NCBI RefSeq assembly: GCF_023243115.1
Contig: NZ_CP085081.1
Span: 1,984,001 to 2,048,000 of the forward strand
Direction of reading: 5' to 3'
From: Sediminicoccus sp. KRV36
GTDB taxonomy: Bacteria; Pseudomonadota; Alphaproteobacteria; Acetobacterales; Acetobacteraceae
DNA length: 64,000 nt
Under the pieces are notes generated by a model that was given only the letters and a program-made list of their open reading frames with translations, did not search any database and had not been told where the DNA came from. Shown in pieces: positions 1-8,502 of the stretch (its first letter is position 1; each line of letters opens with the position of its first letter). The position numbers were made by a program, and so were the translations under genes.

Positions 1-163
1 GGAGCGCGTCACGCTTGGCGAGCAGGGCGGCGTTGCGCGGGGCGAGATCGGCCAGGATGCCGGAAAGCCCGGCCCAGAACGCCTCGGGCGCCACGCCGGT
101 GCCGGGCAGCGCCTCAGCCTCGATGAAGGTCTTCAAAACGGGTGCGACATGAAGCGCCATCAT
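1..163 (-). CDS. glcB: Malate synthase G, N-terminal part (runs off window)
   Basis: Only the first ~54 residues are present; the gene continues beyond base 1. The reverse-strand reading starts MMALHVAPVLKTFIEAEALP and goes on to GTGVAPEAFWAGL and LAPRNAALLAKRD, matching the conserved N-terminus of malate synthase G. This is the single-chain glyoxylate-cycle enzyme that condenses glyoxylate and acetyl-CoA to malate in the cytoplasm. Two consecutive ATGs (163 and 160) are possible starts; a GGAG lies a few bases upstream. The catalytic domain is outside the window, so identity rests on the N-terminal segment alone. It is divergent from the gamma-glutamyltransferase gene; the 199-base gap between them shows nothing I can name. 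Confidence 0.85.
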   Translation of the reverse strand, partial: MMALHVAPVLKTFIEAEALPGTGVAPEAFWAGLSGILADLAPRNAALLAKRDAL

Positions 164-362
164 CTGACTCCGTAATCCAGAATATTGTCACGCGCGGTTT
201 ACGCCATTCATGGTGCAGTGCGGAAGAGGCTGCCGGCGTGCTTCCCGCTTTTTCGGCTCTTTCCTGCCATTGGCCGCGACAGCCGGCTGATTTCGGCAGC
301 CTGTCTTGCGGAGCGCCGCGCTGCATTGGAGCATGGCGCCAGAAAAGCCCCAGGAACCGCTG

Positions 363-1925
363 ATGTCCCTCCTCCCGCATGTCTCCCAGCATTGGATCAT
401 TCGCAAGCCGGCCGCGCGCGGTGAAGGCGGCATGGTCGCCAGCCAGTCGCGCGATGCGGCGGAAGCGGGGGCGGAAATCCTCCGCGCCGGCGGCACGGCG
501 GCCGATGCGGCGGTGGGCGCGGCCTTCGCGCTCGCCACGGTCGAGCCCTGGAACAGCGGCCTGGGCGGCATCGGCTTCACCCAGGTGATGAAGCCGGGTG
601 GCCCGGCCGAGACCTTCGATTTCGGCCCCGTCGCCCCGCGCGGCCTGGACCCTTCCGCCTATCCGCTGACGGGCAAGCTGAAGAACGACCTGTTCGCCTG
701 GCCCGAGGTGGTGGGCGATGTGAATATCCATGGCCCGAAATCGGCGCTGATCCCCTCGGCCGTGGCGGGCTATGCCGAATTGCACAAGCGGCATGGCCGC
801 ATGCCGATCAAGGATGTGATGGCGCCGGCCGTGGCACTGGCGCGGCGCGGCCTCAGCCAGGATTGGTTCACCACGCTGAAGGTGGCCAACAGCGCTTCCG
901 TGCTGCGGCTCTATGAGGAGAGCGCCCGTATCTACCTGCCCAACGGCCTGCCCCCCGTGCCGCCCTATCAGGGGACGCCGGGCTTCTTCCCGCAGGGCCG
1001 CCTGGCTGACACGCTGGAGCGTTTGCAGCATGCCGGCCTTGCGGATTTCTACACGGGCGATGTGGCCGCCTCCATCACGGCCGACATGAAGGCGATGGGC
1101 GGTTTCGTCACGGCCGAGGACCTGGCGCATTGCGCCGCGGTGGTGCGGCCGGCGCTGGAGCGCAAATTCCGCGGCCGCTCCTGGATGCTGGCCAATGGGC
1201 TGACGGCGGCACCCACCCTGGCGCGGCTGATGGAGTTGATGGAGGAGGCCCCCTACAACGCCATCCCCGATGCCGGCTGGTATGCGCATCTCGCGCGGTC
1301 CTTGCGCGCCGCCTATGCGGAGCGCCTGGCAGGGTTGGGCGATGCCGAGCCGAAAGGGGCCGATAGCTGCACGACGCATCTGACCGTGGCCGACAAGGAC
1401 GGCATGATGATCGCGATGACGACCACGCTGCTCTCCTCGATGGGGTCGCGCATGGTGCTGCCGGGTTCGGGCGTGCTGATGAACAATGGCGTCATGTGGT
1501 TCGACCCGACGCCGGGCAGCGCCAATGCCATAGCGCCCGGCAAGCGCCCCCTTTGCAACATGTGCCCGGTCATTGCGCTGGACGCCAAGGGCATGCCGGA
1601 ATTCGCCGGCGGCGCCTCGGGCGGGCGGCGCATCATGGCGGCGGTGTTCCAGGTGTTCTCCTACGCGCTGGATTTCGCCATGGAGGCCGAGGCTGCCTCG
1701 CACCACCCGCGCCTGGATGTGAGCGGCCCCGATGGCGTGACGGCGGACCGGCGCCTGGGTGAGGCCACCATCGCGGCCCTGGCCGCCGATGCCGAAGTCG
1801 AGGTGGTGGAGCATGCCGTGATGCCGGTGAATTTCGCCTGCCCGAACATGATCCAGCAGAAGGCCGGCATGCGCGTGGGCGTTACGGACACCATGTCGCC
1901 TTGGTCGGCGGCCGTGGCCGAATGA
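363..1925 (+). CDS. ggt: Gamma-glutamyltransferase family protein
   Basis: 520 residues. Members are N-terminal nucleophile hydrolases that cleave themselves before a conserved threonine and then hydrolyse or transfer gamma-glutamyl groups, for example of glutathione. The motif SCTTHLTVADKDG places the expected nucleophile at Thr337, followed by His339, and the downstream GSGVLMNN and GKRPLCNMCPVI blocks fit the small subunit. The N-terminal GGTAADAAVGAAFALATVEP and GLGGIGF blocks fit the large subunit. No signal peptide is obvious, unlike the E. coli periplasmic enzyme, so a cytoplasmic acylase or hydrolase role is possible. I chose the ATG at 363 over an in-frame ATG at 306 because an AGGAA precedes it and homology starts there. 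Confidence 0.88.
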   Translation: MSLLPHVSQHWIIRKPAARGEGGMVASQSRDAAEAGAEILRAGGTAADAAVGAAFALATVEPWNSGLGGIGFTQVMKPGGPAETFDFGPVAPRGLDPSAYPLTGKLKNDLFAWPEVVGDVNIHGPKSALIPSAVAGYAELHKRHGRMPIKDVMAPAVALARRGLSQDWFTTLKVANSASVLRLYEESARIYLPNGLPPVPPYQGTPGFFPQGRLADTLERLQHAGLADFYTGDVAASITADMKAMGGFVTAEDLAHCAAVVRPALERKFRGRSWMLANGLTAAPTLARLMELMEEAPYNAIPDAGWYAHLARSLRAAYAERLAGLGDAEPKGADSCTTHLTVADKDGMMIAMTTTLLSSMGSRMVLPGSGVLMNNGVMWFDPTPGSANAIAPGKRPLCNMCPVIALDAKGMPEFAGGASGGRRIMAAVFQVFSYALDFAMEAEAASHHPRLDVSGPDGVTADRRLGEATIAALAADAEVEVVEHAVMPVNFACPNMIQQKAGMRVGVTDTMSPWSAAVAE

Positions 1926-1971
1926 CCCGCCCTGATGCACGCAGGGCCGCTTGGCCCGGAGGGCTGATGTG

Positions 1972-2619
1972 ATGCAGGAGCAGATGATGCTGTCCCTGCC
2001 GGAGGAGATCGTTCTTCTCACTCTGGATGATGAAACGGGGCGCGCCATCGGCCGGCAGGGGCTGGCCACCTCGATCGCGCTGGCCGGCGCGGTGCTGATG
2101 GAACTGGCCCTCGCCGGCCGCGTGGATACCGACCGCAACCGACTGGAATTGCTGGACCGCAGCCCGACCGGCGATGCCGTGCTGGATGCGGGCCTCGCCC
2201 TGCTGACCGATGCGCGGGACTCACGCGGCGCGCTGATGCTCCTGGCGCGTGAGGAAGCCGGACTGCGCCCCGCCGTGCTTTCCGCCCTGCTTTCGCGCGG
2301 GCTGCTGCGCCAGGTGGATGGCCGTGTCCTGCTGGTCTTCCCCGAGCGGCGCTACTTCAAGCCCGAAGACCGGCCCGAGCCGCGCGAGGTCCGCGCCAGG
2401 CTGATCCGCAGCGTCGAGCGTGATGACATCCCCGAACCGCGTGAGGCGCTGTTGCTCGGCCTCGCGCGGGCGACGGCGCTCTTGCCCCTGCTGCTGCCGC
2501 TTGAACTTCTCGCCGCGCGGCAGGAGCGCATCGCGCTGCTGGCGCGGCTGGAGGCGCTGAACCGCTCGGTGTCGGAAACAGTGGGCGATCTCTACGTGAC
2601 ACGGCTTCGCTCGGTCTGA
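1972..2619 (+). CDS. GPP34/GOLPH3-like protein (copy 1)
   Basis: 215 residues resembling the GPP34 (Golgi phosphoprotein 3) family: LPEEIVLLTLDDETGRAIG at the N-terminus, a central winged-helix-like block with SRGLLRQVDGRVLLVFPERRYF, then RARLIRSV and DIPEPREALLLGLARA. In eukaryotes GOLPH3/Vps74 binds phosphatidylinositol-4-phosphate and Golgi enzymes; the bacterial role is unknown. A run rich in Leu (LLPLLLPLELL) near residue 175 could be the hydrophobic hairpin seen in the family. The ATG at 1972 has GGAGGG about ten bases upstream; a TTG at 1951 is also in frame. A second copy lies at 6563. Confidence 0.8.
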   Translation: MQEQMMLSLPEEIVLLTLDDETGRAIGRQGLATSIALAGAVLMELALAGRVDTDRNRLELLDRSPTGDAVLDAGLALLTDARDSRGALMLLAREEAGLRPAVLSALLSRGLLRQVDGRVLLVFPERRYFKPEDRPEPREVRARLIRSVERDDIPEPREALLLGLARATALLPLLLPLELLAARQERIALLARLEALNRSVSETVGDLYVTRLRSV

Positions 2620-2699
2620 GGATGCCAACGGGCTGATTGACCGGGACTGGATCTGCGCTGATCCTGCCTTGGCCCAGTCAGCACAAGGATCCCGGTCCC

Positions 2700-4142
2700 A
2701 TGATCAGCAAGCGCAACCTGCTCAGCGGCGCGGCCCTGGCCGGGAGCGCGATGGTGCTGGGCAAGGCCCAGCCCGGCATGGCGCAACCCGCGCCCGGGAG
2801 GCCTGGCATCATCGGCGCCGCGGAGATCGCTGAGCAGGCGCTGATCTACGGCCTGCCCATCGTGATGAACTACGCCGTGATGTACGAGTTCTGCGTGGAT
2901 CGCAGTTCGTCACAATTCAAGGCGCCGTTCAACCAGATCTACAATGACGCGCGGGTCTTCACCTGGCGCGACACCGCCATCCCGACACCGAACAGTGACA
3001 CGCCCTATTCCATGTGCTGGCTCGACCTGCGGGCGGAGCCCATGGTCATCAGCGTGCCCGCGGTGGAACGGCGCCGCTATTTCTCCGTGCAGCTCTGCGA
3101 CGGCAACACCTACAACTACGGCTATATCGGCAGCCGCACGACCGGGAATGAGGCGGGGTCCTGGCTGGTGGTCGGGCCTGGCTGGCAGGGCACGCCGCCG
3201 CCCGGGGTCAAAGGCGTGTTTCGCGCCTCCACCCAATTCGGGCTGACGATCTTCCGCACGCAGCTCTTCGACCCGGCCGACATGCCCAATGTGGTGGCGG
3301 TGCAGGCGGGCTATCGGGCGCAGCCGCTCTCGGCCTTTCTCGGCCAGCCGGCGCCACCCGCCGCGCCCGCGATTGCCTGGCCGCGCATCACGCCGGACCT
3401 CGCGAAACACCATTTCCTGGAATATCTCGATTTCGCGCTGCAATTCGCCCCACCCCAGCCCAATGAGGTGGCGATCCGCGCGCAGCTGGCCCGCATCGGC
3501 ATCGGTGCCGGCCGCCATGGCGACCTTGCCGCCATGCCGCTGCTCGACCGGATCGAGATGCTGGCGGGCATGTATGAGGGCAATCGCCGGGTCGAGCATG
3601 CGGTCAGCCAGGCCGGCACCGCCATCAATGGCTGGCGTGTCAGCGCGGTGCCCGGCAGCATGGAGGCCTATGACGGCAACTGGCTCCTGCGCGCCGTCGT
3701 CGCCAAGGCGGGCATCTATGCCAATACCACCGAGGAAGCCTGTTATCCCTTCACCCGCGAGGATTCGACGGGCGCCACGCTGGATGGCGGCACGGGCCGC
3801 TACAGCATCACCTTCCCGGCCGGGCAATTGCCGCCGATCAACGCCTTCTGGTCCATCACCATGTATCACGGCGGCAATCAGTTGCTCGTCGAGAACCCGA
3901 TCAACCGCTACCTGATCAACACGCCGATGCTGCCGGGCATGAAGACCAATCCGGACGGCTCGCTCACCATCCACATCCAGCGCGAGGACCCGGGCGAGGC
4001 GCTGCGGCCGAACTGGCTGCCGGCGCCCAATGGGCCGATCTACCTGGTGATGCGGCTCTATTGGCCGAAGACCGAAGCCCCCTCCATCCTGCCGATCGGG
4101 CAGGGGGCGTGGCGGCCGCCGGCCGTGATGCGGGTCAGCTGA
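2700..4142 (+). CDS. Secreted DUF1254/DUF1214 domain protein
   Basis: 480 residues with an N-terminal export signal (MISKRNLLSGAALAGSAMVL, cleavage probably after GMAQ). The DUF1254-type block around residues 40-170 includes AEQALIYGLPIVMNYAVMY and PNSDTPYSMCWLDL; the C-terminal DUF1214-type block includes INAFWSITMYHGGNQLL and LTIHIQREDPG near the end. Proteins with this pair are usually periplasmic or secreted and have no settled biochemical role. The start at 2700 has AAGGAT upstream; the longer reading from 2637 lacks a ribosome site and would bury the signal peptide. It is 80 bases downstream of the first GPP34 gene and in the same direction, so it may have its own promoter. Confidence 0.82.
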   Translation: MISKRNLLSGAALAGSAMVLGKAQPGMAQPAPGRPGIIGAAEIAEQALIYGLPIVMNYAVMYEFCVDRSSSQFKAPFNQIYNDARVFTWRDTAIPTPNSDTPYSMCWLDLRAEPMVISVPAVERRRYFSVQLCDGNTYNYGYIGSRTTGNEAGSWLVVGPGWQGTPPPGVKGVFRASTQFGLTIFRTQLFDPADMPNVVAVQAGYRAQPLSAFLGQPAPPAAPAIAWPRITPDLAKHHFLEYLDFALQFAPPQPNEVAIRAQLARIGIGAGRHGDLAAMPLLDRIEMLAGMYEGNRRVEHAVSQAGTAINGWRVSAVPGSMEAYDGNWLLRAVVAKAGIYANTTEEACYPFTREDSTGATLDGGTGRYSITFPAGQLPPINAFWSITMYHGGNQLLVENPINRYLINTPMLPGMKTNPDGSLTIHIQREDPGEALRPNWLPAPNGPIYLVMRLYWPKTEAPSILPIGQGAWRPPAVMRVS

Positions 4143-4250
4143 CGGGCGCGGCATGGCGCTTGCGTAACCTGTTCCAGGAACCGTCGCTGCCCCCGGACTG
4201 CATGGCATTTGTGCAATCTCGTGGCAGCGCCCCGCATGGAGAGATTACGA

Positions 4251-5249
4251 ATGATGCAGCGTCGCCACCTTCTGGGCGCCACCGCCGGGCTTCTGGCCGC
4301 ACCCGCCATCGCCTCGGCCCAATCGGGCGCCCCCTCGTCCACCTGGCCGACCCGCGCGCCGATCCGCCTGGTCGCGCAATTCCCGCCGGGTGGTCTGGTG
4401 GATACCGTGACGCGTCTTGTCGCCCCGCCGCTTTCGGCCGCGCTGGGCCAGAATGTCGTGGTGGAAAACCGCGCCGGCGCCGGCGGCGTGATCGGCACGG
4501 ATTACGTGGCGAAGCAGCCGGCCGATGGCTACACCTTCCTGATGACGCATGCCTCGGTGATGGTCTATTCCGCCGCCACCCTGCCGCGCCTGCCCTTCGA
4601 CCCGATCAACGACTTCACGCATCTGGCGCTGCTGGTCGAAGCATCGAGCGTGCTGCTGGTGAAGGGCGACAGCCCGATCCGCACCTTCGCCGACTACCTG
4701 CAGGCCGCCCGCACGCGCCCCACGCGCTATGGTTCCTCGGGCATCGGCTCGGCGCCGCATATGCTGGGCGCCATGCTGGCGGGCACGGCTAACCTGACCC
4801 AGCTTGACCACGCACCCTATGCCGGTTCCGCACCCGCCATGCGCGACCTGCTGGGTGGCCATATCGAGAGCCTGATTGATCCGATCACCACCAATGTGGA
4901 GGCGATGAACAACGGCACGCTGCGCGCGCTGGCCATCTCCACGCCGCAGCGCCTGCCCGCCTTCCCGAATGTGCCGACCTTCGTGGAACTGGGCTTCCCG
5001 AGCCTGGTGCAGACGCAATGGGTGGGCATCTCGGCGCCCAAGGGCCTGCCGCAGCCGATCGCGGAGCGGATGATGCGCGAAATGCCGGGCGTGATGCGCA
5101 ACCCCGCCATCGTGACGCGCACGACCGAGTTGCAGACCCTGCCGCGCAACCCGGTGCCGACCGGCCCGGCCTTCGTGGAGATCATGACGTCCGAGCTGGC
5201 GACGGCGCGCCAGGTGGCCCAGCGCTACAACATCACCGCGGCCAGCTGA
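4251..5249 (+). CDS. Tripartite tricarboxylate transporter receptor (Bug/TctC) protein
   Basis: 332 residues. Bug proteins are periplasmic carboxylate-binding receptors, sometimes serving a TctAB permease and often orphan, as here. It has a signal peptide with a twin arginine (MMQRRHLLGATAGLLAAPAI, cleaved near ASAQS), the opening block RLVAQFPPGGLVDTVTRLVA, VVVENRAGAGGVIGTDYVAK, the DGYTFLMT block and the C-terminal LPAFPNVPTFVELGFP block. The ligand cannot be told from sequence. No tctA or tctB is in the window. Start 4251 is preceded by GGAGAG; the ATG at 4209 would add 14 residues before the signal peptide. Two strong hairpins follow the stop. Confidence 0.93.
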   Translation: MMQRRHLLGATAGLLAAPAIASAQSGAPSSTWPTRAPIRLVAQFPPGGLVDTVTRLVAPPLSAALGQNVVVENRAGAGGVIGTDYVAKQPADGYTFLMTHASVMVYSAATLPRLPFDPINDFTHLALLVEASSVLLVKGDSPIRTFADYLQAARTRPTRYGSSGIGSAPHMLGAMLAGTANLTQLDHAPYAGSAPAMRDLLGGHIESLIDPITTNVEAMNNGTLRALAISTPQRLPAFPNVPTFVELGFPSLVQTQWVGISAPKGLPQPIAERMMREMPGVMRNPAIVTRTTELQTLPRNPVPTGPAFVEIMTSELATARQVAQRYNITAAS

Positions 5250-5258
5250 ACCGGAAGG

Positions 5259-5282
5259 GGCGGGGTGCTGCGGCACCCCGCC
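5259..5282 (+). terminator. Hairpin after Bug gene
   Basis: A perfect 10-base-pair stem, GGCGGGGTGC and GCACCCCGCC, encloses the loop TGCG. It begins nine bases after the stop codon of the Bug gene. It lacks a T-run, so by itself it would be an attenuating or mRNA-stabilising structure; together with the next hairpin it probably ends transcription. Confidence 0.55.
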
Positions 5283-5296
5283 AATTCGACCTGAAA

Positions 5297-5331
5297 AGGG
5301 GGCGGTCCGGTTCGCCGGGCCGCCCCTTCTT
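5297..5331. terminator. Bidirectional rho-independent terminator
   Basis: A 14-base-pair stem (5297-5310 with 5315-5328, two G-T pairs) closes a TTCG loop and is followed by CTT. Read from the other strand it is followed by TTTT. It lies between the convergent Bug gene and rutA, which is the expected place for a terminator acting in both directions. Confidence 0.7.
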
Positions 5332-5335
5332 GCGT

Positions 5336-6418
5336 TCAGGCGGCGAGCGCCAGGCGGTCCTTGCGGCATTCCATCAGCGGCTGGATCTTCTGGCCAAAGC
5401 TGTCCATGCCCGTCATGAAATCATCGAAGCACAGCATGATGCCGGCAACACCCGGCATGGCCGCCACCTCATCCAGCATGCGCGCGCAGGAGGCATAGCT
5501 GCCGACGATCGTGCCCATGTTGAAATTGATGGGCGAGGGGTTGCGCTGCACGGCGGCGGCCATCGAATTGGCCTCGGTGTTCACATCCTGTGCGGCGTGG
5601 CCGAGCAGATGCGCGAGCGCCGCGCGGTCCGCCCCGCGCTCATAGCTGTCCCACTTGGCCATGGCCGCCTCGTCCGTCTCGTCCGAGATCACCATGAACA
5701 GCATGTAGGCGCCGACGTCGCGGCCGGTCTTCTTCGAGTGTTCGAGCATGCGCGCGGGAACGGGGGCGGATTTCGTGGGCTCGTTCACGCCCTCACCCAG
5801 GCAGAAATTGTAGTTGCAATAGGTGGCGCCGAATTCCATCCCGCGGTCGGACTGGCCGGCGCTGACGATCTTGATGGGCTGGCTCGGCCGGGGACTGAGC
5901 TTGCACTTGTCCATCTGGAAGTACTGGCCCTTGAAGTCGCTCTCGCCGGTCTCCCAGAGGTCCTTCAAAATCTGCACATATTCCGTGCTGTAATCGTAGC
6001 GCTTGCCGAAATGCTCATCGCCCGGCCACAGCCCCATCTGGCTGTATTCCACCTTGTGCCAGCCCGAGACGATATTGATGCCGAAACGGCCGCCCGAGAT
6101 GCTGTCAATCGTGGAGGTCATGCGCGCGACGATGGCGGGCGGAATGGTCAGCACCGCCGTGGAGGCAAAGAGCTTGATCTTGCTGGTGACGGCAGCAAGG
6201 CCCGCCATTAGGGTAAAGCTTTCCAGGCCATGGTCCCAGAACTCCGTCTTGCCGCCAAAACCATGCAGCTTGATCATGGAAAGCGCGAAATCCAGGCCAT
6301 AGCCCTCGGCCTTCTGCACGACGGTCTTGTTGAGCTCGAAGCTCGGCATGTATTGCGGCGCGTTTTCCGAGATCAGCCAGCCATTGTTGTTGATGGGGAT
6401 GAAGACGCCGATATCCAT
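5336..6418 (-). CDS. rutA: Pyrimidine oxygenase RutA-like flavoprotein
   Basis: 360 residues, close to E. coli RutA throughout: [99 protein letters not shown] and [17 protein letters not shown]. RutA is a class C flavin monooxygenase of the luciferase-like superfamily that opens the uracil ring at N3 to give ureidoacrylate (via a peroxy form) in the cytoplasm and needs a flavin reductase. The usual rutBCDEFG partners are absent from the flanks, so it is either an orphan serving dispersed partners or acts on another nitrogen heterocycle. The ATG at 6418 matches the E. coli start; an in-frame ATG at 6439 adds seven residues. Confidence 0.88.
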   Translation of the reverse strand: MDIGVFIPINNNGWLISENAPQYMPSFELNKTVVQKAEGYGLDFALSMIKLHGFGGKTEFWDHGLESFTLMAGLAAVTSKIKLFASTAVLTIPPAIVARMTSTIDSISGGRFGINIVSGWHKVEYSQMGLWPGDEHFGKRYDYSTEYVQILKDLWETGESDFKGQYFQMDKCKLSPRPSQPIKIVSAGQSDRGMEFGATYCNYNFCLGEGVNEPTKSAPVPARMLEHSKKTGRDVGAYMLFMVISDETDEAAMAKWDSYERGADRAALAHLLGHAAQDVNTEANSMAAAVQRNPSPINFNMGTIVGSYASCARMLDEVAAMPGVAGIMLCFDDFMTGMDSFGQKIQPLMECRKDRLALAA

Positions 6419-6562
6419 GGAGATTCTGCCTTTCGCCACAGGCCGGAACGCCCGGCCAGTTGCAGGATTGCCAGCAATTCATGTGCCATCGGGCAAGGTG
6501 TCATGCTGGACATGCCGGGCCAGGACGAACAACATCCCACCACCCTGTCGGAGGCGAATGCC

Positions 6563-7219
6563 ATGAAGCTCACCATGCCCGAGGAAATCATCCTCCTCCT
6601 GCTCGATGACAAGACCGGCCGACCCATCGGCCTGCCAGCCCCCGCCGGCGACTATGCCCTGGCGAGCGCCATCCTCATGCAGCTGTCGCTCAGCGGCAGC
6701 ATTGATACCGATCTCGAGAAGCTGATGGTGACAAGCCATCGCCCCTCCGGCGATCCCGTGCTGGATGAGGCGCTGACGATGATCTCGCTCAACCCGGGCC
6801 AGCGCGACAGCCGCCACTGGATCGTCGAGATCGGCCGCCATGCGGAGCATTACCGCAACATGATCCTGGAGCGCCTGGTGGCGAAGGGTGTTCTGAAAAA
6901 GGAGGAAGGGCGCTTCCTCTGGGTCTTCCCCGACCGTCGCTACCCCAAGGCGGCCGAGGGTGAGCTGGACGTCACCGAGGTCCGCGCCCGCCTGCGCGCG
7001 GTCATCCTGAGCAATGACATCCCGGAGCCGCATGATTCGCTGATGATCGGCCTCGCGCGGTCTGCCGGCATCATCCCGATCATCCTCAGCGCCGCCGAGC
7101 AGGAAAAATACGGCAAGCGCGTGGATCAGGTGGCCGATCTGGAGGAGCTGGGCCGCACGCTCTCCAGCGTCACGCGGGAGGTCTATGCGATGATGCTGGC
7201 CTTTGCCGGTTCGCATTGA
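6563..7219 (+). CDS. GPP34/GOLPH3-like protein (copy 2)
   Basis: 218 residues, paralogous to the protein at 1972: both share (L/M)PEEI(V/I)LL, LDD(E/K)TGR(A/P)IG, a LL/LMVTSHRPSGDPVLDEAL-type block, V(F)P(D/E)RRY, EVRARL and DIPEPH/R. The C-terminus has the hydrophobic SAGIIPIILSAAEQ that may correspond to the membrane-dipping hairpin of GOLPH3. A GGAGG eight bases upstream supports the ATG at 6563; upstream in-frame codons are not family-like. It is transcribed divergently from rutA. Function in bacteria is not established; phosphoinositide or acidic-lipid binding is an extrapolation from the eukaryotic family. Confidence 0.8.
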   Translation: MKLTMPEEIILLLLDDKTGRPIGLPAPAGDYALASAILMQLSLSGSIDTDLEKLMVTSHRPSGDPVLDEALTMISLNPGQRDSRHWIVEIGRHAEHYRNMILERLVAKGVLKKEEGRFLWVFPDRRYPKAAEGELDVTEVRARLRAVILSNDIPEPHDSLMIGLARSAGIIPIILSAAEQEKYGKRVDQVADLEELGRTLSSVTREVYAMMLAFAGSH

Positions 7220-7246
7220 GGCGGGCAGGGCGCGCCACGCCCCCGC

Positions 7247-7639
7247 TCAATCCTCGTTTTCGAGCCGCTCGATATCCTCGTCGGAGAGGCCGAAATGGTG
7301 GCCCACCTCATGCAGCAGCACGTTGCGGACCAGGCGGAACAGATCCTCGCCCGTTTCGATCCATTCGAGCAGGATGGGTTCGCGGTAGAGCAGGATCGTA
7401 TCCGGCTCGCCCGGCGTGTCCTGCGTGGATTTGCGCGTCAGCGGGGTCCCGCGATACAGGCCGGTGAGTTCCCAGGGGCTGTCGAGGCCGAGCTCGGCCA
7501 CGATGTCATCCTCGGGCACCTCTTCCACGATGATCGCCGCGCCGCGCACCATTTCGCGCAGCGCCTGGGGGATTGCGGCCAGCGCATCCTCGGCCATTTC
7601 CATGAGATCTTCGAGGCTGGGTGGCGTGGTCGGGCGCAT
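7247..7639 (-). CDS. Small zincin-like metallopeptidase family protein
   Basis: 130 residues. The C-terminal motif [13 protein letters not shown] (His110, Glu111, His114, Asp120) is a HExxH-type zinc site with a downstream Asp, as in the small bacterial metallopeptidase family formerly DUF1025. These are soluble proteins with no known substrate. The middle contains [11 protein letters not shown] and [12 protein letters not shown], both conserved in the family. The ATG at 7639 is chosen because the longer reading frame upstream overlaps the opposite-strand pterin dehydratase and has no family similarity. It is convergent with the GPP34 gene and divergent from the pterin dehydratase gene, 43 bases away. 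Confidence 0.85.
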   Translation of the reverse strand: MRPTTPPSLEDLMEMAEDALAAIPQALREMVRGAAIIVEEVPEDDIVAELGLDSPWELTGLYRGTPLTRKSTQDTPGEPDTILLYREPILLEWIETGEDLFRLVRNVLLHEVGHHFGLSDEDIERLENED

Positions 7640-7682
7640 GCCCGATAGATGCCACGCGGTGACGGGACAGGGGAAGAGGCGG

Positions 7683-7967
7683 ATGCTGGAACGATTGAGC
7701 GAGGCGGAGCGGGAAGCCATGGCCGGCGAACTGCCGGAATGGCAGGTCCTGGACGGGCGGGATGCCATCCAGCGGCGGTTCCGCTTCCGGGATTTCAACC
7801 AAGCCTGGGGCTTCATGGCGCGCGTGGCCTTGCTGGCCGAGGCGCAGGACCACCACCCCGAATGGTCCAATGTCTATAACCGCGTGGACATCACGCTGAC
7901 CACGCATGATGCGGGCGGGCTTTCCGCGCGGGATTTGAAGCTCGCCCGCAGCATAGACGCGCTGTGA
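7683..7967 (+). CDS. 4a-hydroxytetrahydrobiopterin dehydratase (PCD/DCoH family)
   Basis: 94 residues, the usual length. The enzyme dehydrates the 4a-carbinolamine made by aromatic amino-acid hydroxylases, recycling the pterin cofactor; in bacteria lacking phenylalanine hydroxylase it may have other roles. The active-site pattern is present: His57-His58-Pro59, Trp61, Tyr65 and His75-Asp76 in AQDHHPEW...[18 protein letters not shown] lies just upstream of the ATG at 7683. The stop codon overlaps the GTG start of the MmcB gene, so the two are probably co-transcribed and translationally coupled. Confidence 0.92.
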   Translation: MLERLSEAEREAMAGELPEWQVLDGRDAIQRRFRFRDFNQAWGFMARVALLAEAQDHHPEWSNVYNRVDITLTTHDAGGLSARDLKLARSIDAL

Positions 7968-8464
7968 TCCAGCCGGCGCCTGGCGGGGCTGAGGCCGGGC
8001 TGCCGGAGGCTGGCCGCCGGACGCTGGCCGTCACCCGCTCGGCGATGCGCTTCTGCCTGGCGCGCGCCTGGTCGCCCCTGGCGGAGGTGCCACTGCCCGA
8101 TGGCCGGCGCGCCGATATCCTGGCCCTGCGCCCCGATGGGGGCTTCGTCATCATCGAGGTCAAATCCTGTGCGCGGGATTTCCTCAGTGATGCCAAGTGG
8201 CAGGCCTATCGCGCCTTCGCGGATGAGCTGCATTTCGCGGTGGATCTGGATTTCCCGCAGGCGCTGCTGCCCGGCGATGTGGGGCTGCTGGTCTGCGATG
8301 GTTTCGAGGCTTCCGCCCTGCGGGAGGCGCCCGCCCATCCACTGGCGCCCGCCCGGCGCCGCGCCTTGCTGCACCGCTTCGCGACCCTGGCCGCTAACAG
8401 GCTCGCCGGCCTCGCGGACCCGGCGGGGCTGGTTGAGCGCAGGGCGGCGCTGCGGCTGGAATAG
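7964..8464 (+). CDS. mmcB: MmcB family DNA repair protein
   Basis: 166 residues. MmcB proteins are alphaproteobacterial, SOS-induced proteins with a PD-(D/E)XK-like nuclease fold, linked to mitomycin C resistance in Caulobacter. The likely catalytic block is [19 protein letters not shown] (Asp, then Glu-Val-Lys), followed by [20 protein letters not shown], both typical of the family. The GTG start overlaps the preceding stop by four bases; no better start is seen. I saw no clear LexA box upstream of this pair. Confidence 0.85.
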   Translation: MIQPAPGGAEAGLPEAGRRTLAVTRSAMRFCLARAWSPLAEVPLPDGRRADILALRPDGGFVIIEVKSCARDFLSDAKWQAYRAFADELHFAVDLDFPQALLPGDVGLLVCDGFEASALREAPAHPLAPARRRALLHRFATLAANRLAGLADPAGLVERRAALRLE

Positions 8465-8502
8465 CCGCATGTTGGCCGCGCGGTCGCCTCGCGCGATGCG
8501 GC
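8464..8502. terminator. Terminator-like hairpin between convergent genes
   Basis: GCCGCAT pairs with ATGCGGC and an inner CGCGCG pairs with CGCGCG around the loop GTCGCCT, with a six-base bulge on one side. It fills the gap between mmcB and the convergent Crp/Fnr gene. No T-run follows, so the terminator call is based on position and stem strength. Confidence 0.35.

Noticed and set aside
114..2138. A 674-codon minus-strand open frame covering the gamma-glutamyltransferase gene
   Set aside because: It is a reverse shadow of a well-supported plus-strand gene, rich in Arg, His, Gly and Ala with no family similarity. Such frames are common in GC-rich DNA.
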